Positions 56,905 through 57,133 of a DNA stretch of 57,133 nucleotides are shown here, one piece after another. This DNA comes from a bacterium (GTDB lineage Bacteria > Verrucomicrobiota > Verrucomicrobiia > Limisphaerales > UBA11358). The position numbers and the translations under genes are program-made. The notes under the pieces were generated by a model. The model was not told the origin of the DNA. It saw nothing but the letters and a program-made list of their open reading frames with translations, and did no database searches. Each line of letters begins with the position of its first letter. Within the stretch, counting starts at the first letter, position 1. The stretch spans positions 1 through 57,133 of the forward strand of contig JAKALA010000020.1 of assembly GCA_021813325.1 (NCBI GenBank), read 5' to 3'.

Positions 56905-57133
56905 AATTCGATTTGGTTCAACGGCGAGCCTGGACACCAGCGGTGTCGGTTCATTGATTGTGAGGGCGCAGTCTGCCTGCCGGAAAAAATCCTGTCAAGC
57001 GACCGCCCGGGCTTGTATACTTAACAAACGCATGGACCGCAAATGTCCAAGTGAATACGCTAGGCTTGTTCCGCATGAATACCTATCCAAAGAAAGCGGA
57101 CGTGTTGGTTTTAACCGGGTTGGTGCAGGCGTA
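56905..57133. other. Upstream region of galM to the window end
   Basis: No gene can be supported in the last 229 bases. They should hold the galM promoter on the - strand, but I cannot point to a clear one. Confidence 0.4.

Overview
The window looks like a chromosomal segment of a Verrucomicrobiota bacterium, most likely of the Limisphaerales/Pedosphaera side (subdivision 3). This placement is inferred from gene content, not from a marker gene. The supporting traits are a fused CcoN-CcoO oxidase subunit, lone pseudopilins with H-X9-DG-type tails, very large secreted proteins built from FN3, LamG, Ig-like and F5/8C modules, a PEP-CTERM-like tail, a sensor kinase with a PA14-like ectodomain, and many leaders without a Shine-Dalgarno sequence.

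Region 1 (1-5200) is the right-hand end of a type II-C CRISPR-Cas9 locus. One complete 36-nt repeat (5-40) lies at the window edge and the array runs off to the left. Next to it I read a tracrRNA gene on the + strand: an anti-repeat matching the whole repeat (72-106), a 15-bp hairpin (112-154) and an intrinsic terminator (159-190) that lies antisense within the end of cas2. The operon cas9-cas1-cas2 runs toward it on the - strand. No cas4 or csn2 is present.

Region 2 (5200-8000) is rich in repeats: a palindromic dispersed element in two copies, hairpins of a related GACAGG type, and an 84-bp in-frame duplication. It carries two genes, an FN3-domain protein and the redox repressor rex.

Region 3 (8019-17604, - strand) is a complete cbb3 cytochrome oxidase cluster: ccoI, a PocR/AraC regulator, ccoS, ccoNO fusion, ccoQ, a mono-haem ccoP, ccoG, fixH/ccoH and a TauE/SafE-like membrane protein. 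Rex, a sensor of NADH/NAD+ in known systems, lies just beyond it.

Region 4 (17717-29018) holds a serine hydrolase, a lipoprotein with two SurA_N-like halves, a secreted 1149-residue protein with a zinc-protease-like HEGIH motif, a cupin followed by a frameshifted tautomerase gene, and the RNA helicase hrpA.

Region 5 (29212-48905) is a polysaccharide-related surface region: two GH2 enzymes (one of 2027 residues with a triplicated N-terminal domain), two pseudopilins, a secreted Ig/LamG protein, and a divergent PA14-histidine kinase / NarL-type regulator pair.

Region 6 (49444-56904) has a xylan-use operon (GH3, GPH sugar:cation symporter, GH10 xylanase) on the + strand, facing galT and a lipoprotein-type galM on the - strand. 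Together with the GH2 enzymes this suggests growth on plant or algal polysaccharides containing xylose and galactose, with micro-oxic respiration.

The least ordinary signals are the compact tracrRNA/cas2 overlap, the paired-arm hairpin between cas1 and cas2, the palindromic repeat family, the HEGIH secreted protein with an adjacent chaperone-like lipoprotein, and the PocR regulator inside the cbb3 cluster.
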